Positions 5,371 through 5,992 of a DNA stretch of 5,992 nucleotides are shown in pieces. The position numbers were made by a program, and so were the translations under genes. The stretch is from the NCBI GenBank assembly GCA_014382645.1, contig JACNJI010000403.1, forward strand, positions 1 to 5,992. Direction: 5' to 3'. The notes under the pieces were generated by a model. It was not told the DNA's origin. It saw only the letters and a list, made by a program, of their open reading frames with translations, and did no database searches. Source of the DNA: Verrucomicrobiota bacterium. GTDB lineage: Bacteria > Verrucomicrobiota > Verrucomicrobiia > Opitutales > Seribacteraceae. The first letter of the stretch is position 1, and each line of letters begins with the position of its first letter.

Positions 5371-5992
5371 ATGGAGGAAAATTCTCGAATTGAAGAACGG
5401 TCACCGCTTGTATCACCAGAGGAATTTCCTGAGTGGATTCTATTCGAAGATCAAGATTTACTTGTCGTGAACAAACCGGGTTGGCTAGTTTGCCATCCTT
5501 CGAAAAATGGTCCTTGGTCAAGCTTGGTTGGCGCGGGGAGGGAATACACGGGAGCAGACCGACTGCATTTAGCGGGAAGGTTGGACAGGGAAACGAGCGG
5601 CGTAGTCCTTCTCGGTAAAAATCCCAAGGCGGGAAAAACTTGGCAAAGGGCAGTCGAAAAAAGAGAAGCCAGTCGAAGTTACTTGGCAATATTGACGGGT
5701 GAACTAAAAAACCTTCAAGAAGTGGAAACTCATATAGGAAACGACCCCGACAGTCCCGTTTTTGTAAAACAACGCGTGACGCAATCCTCGCGGAAGTCAA
5801 AACTCGCCCAAACTTGCTTTCTCCCCCTAATCGCTGGCAAAGGCCATACATTGGCGCGAGTTACGACCCAAACTGGCAGAAAACACCAGATCCGTGTTCA
5901 CGCTCAACATATCGGTCATCCCCTCGTGGGGGACAAGCTGTACGGCGATGACGAAAACCTATATCTGGAATTCTGCCAAAATGGTTGGACAA
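5371..5992 (+). CDS. RluA-family pseudouridine synthase, 3' end outside window
   Basis: The frame is open from the ATG at 5371 to the window edge, giving 207 residues without a stop. The fold signatures are DLLVVNKPGWLVCHPS (29-44), the catalytic motif GRLDRETSG (69-77) with D72 as the expected nucleophile, RSYLAILTG (102-110), and TGRKHQIRVHAQHIGHPLVGD (168-188). This is the RluA/RluC/RluD branch, which converts uridine to pseudouridine in rRNA or tRNA. There is no N-terminal S4 domain, as in RluA and TruC-type members, so the target RNA cannot be assigned. The residue before RLD is Gly, where RluA members usually have His. An in-frame TGA two codons upstream fixes the ATG as the start; no good Shine-Dalgarno precedes it, although GGAGG directly follows the ATG. 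It is transcribed divergently from hpf. Confidence 0.96.
   Translation, partial: MEENSRIEERSPLVSPEEFPEWILFEDQDLLVVNKPGWLVCHPSKNGPWSSLVGAGREYTGADRLHLAGRLDRETSGVVLLGKNPKAGKTWQRAVEKREASRSYLAILTGELKNLQEVETHIGNDPDSPVFVKQRVTQSSRKSKLAQTCFLPLIAGKGHTLARVTTQTGRKHQIRVHAQHIGHPLVGDKLYGDDENLYLEFCQNGWT

Noticed and set aside
5369..5851. 160-codon minus-strand ORF antisense to the RluA-type gene
   Set aside because: It lies opposite a clearly conserved coding sequence, and its translation shows no family features.

Overview
The window reads as chromosomal DNA of a Gram-negative bacterium, most likely of the PVC group (Verrucomicrobiota or Planctomycetota). The main reason is a tightly packed DUF1800-DUF1501 gene pair, which is very common there. 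Weak Shine-Dalgarno sequences at most starts and exported small proteins fit this. The assignment is inference: both DUF families also occur in Pseudomonadota and Bacteroidota.

Bases 1-3692 hold a compact minus-strand gene cluster. In transcription order it encodes a small multi-pass membrane protein (3692-3186), a DUF1800 protein with a Tat/lipoprotein-like N-terminus (3189-1741), a DUF1501 protein (1750-608), and the first 191 residues of a PLP enzyme of the D-threonine aldolase / D-serine dehydratase-like family (573 to the window edge). Consecutive genes overlap by 4 bp and 10 bp, and the last gap is 34 bp, so the four are probably co-transcribed and partly translationally coupled. The role of the DUF1800/DUF1501 pair is not established.

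Bases 3693-4452, also minus strand, hold two short ORFs with signal peptides. The upstream one (4452-4144) resembles only the N-terminal part of a larger exported protein family and may be truncated. The other (4100-3816) is an orphan.

Bases 4453-5992 are visibly more AT-rich and hold translation-related genes. A short hibernation-promoting factor (5049-4699, minus) ends in a strong intrinsic terminator. A divergent RluA-family pseudouridine synthase starts at 5371 (plus) and runs off the window. The 321-bp region between them contains a sizeable interrupted inverted repeat that could be a leader structure or operator.

No tRNA, rRNA, CRISPR array or insertion sequence was seen. The parts most worth a second look are the four-gene cluster with its attached PLP enzyme, and the possibly degraded pair of exported ORFs.
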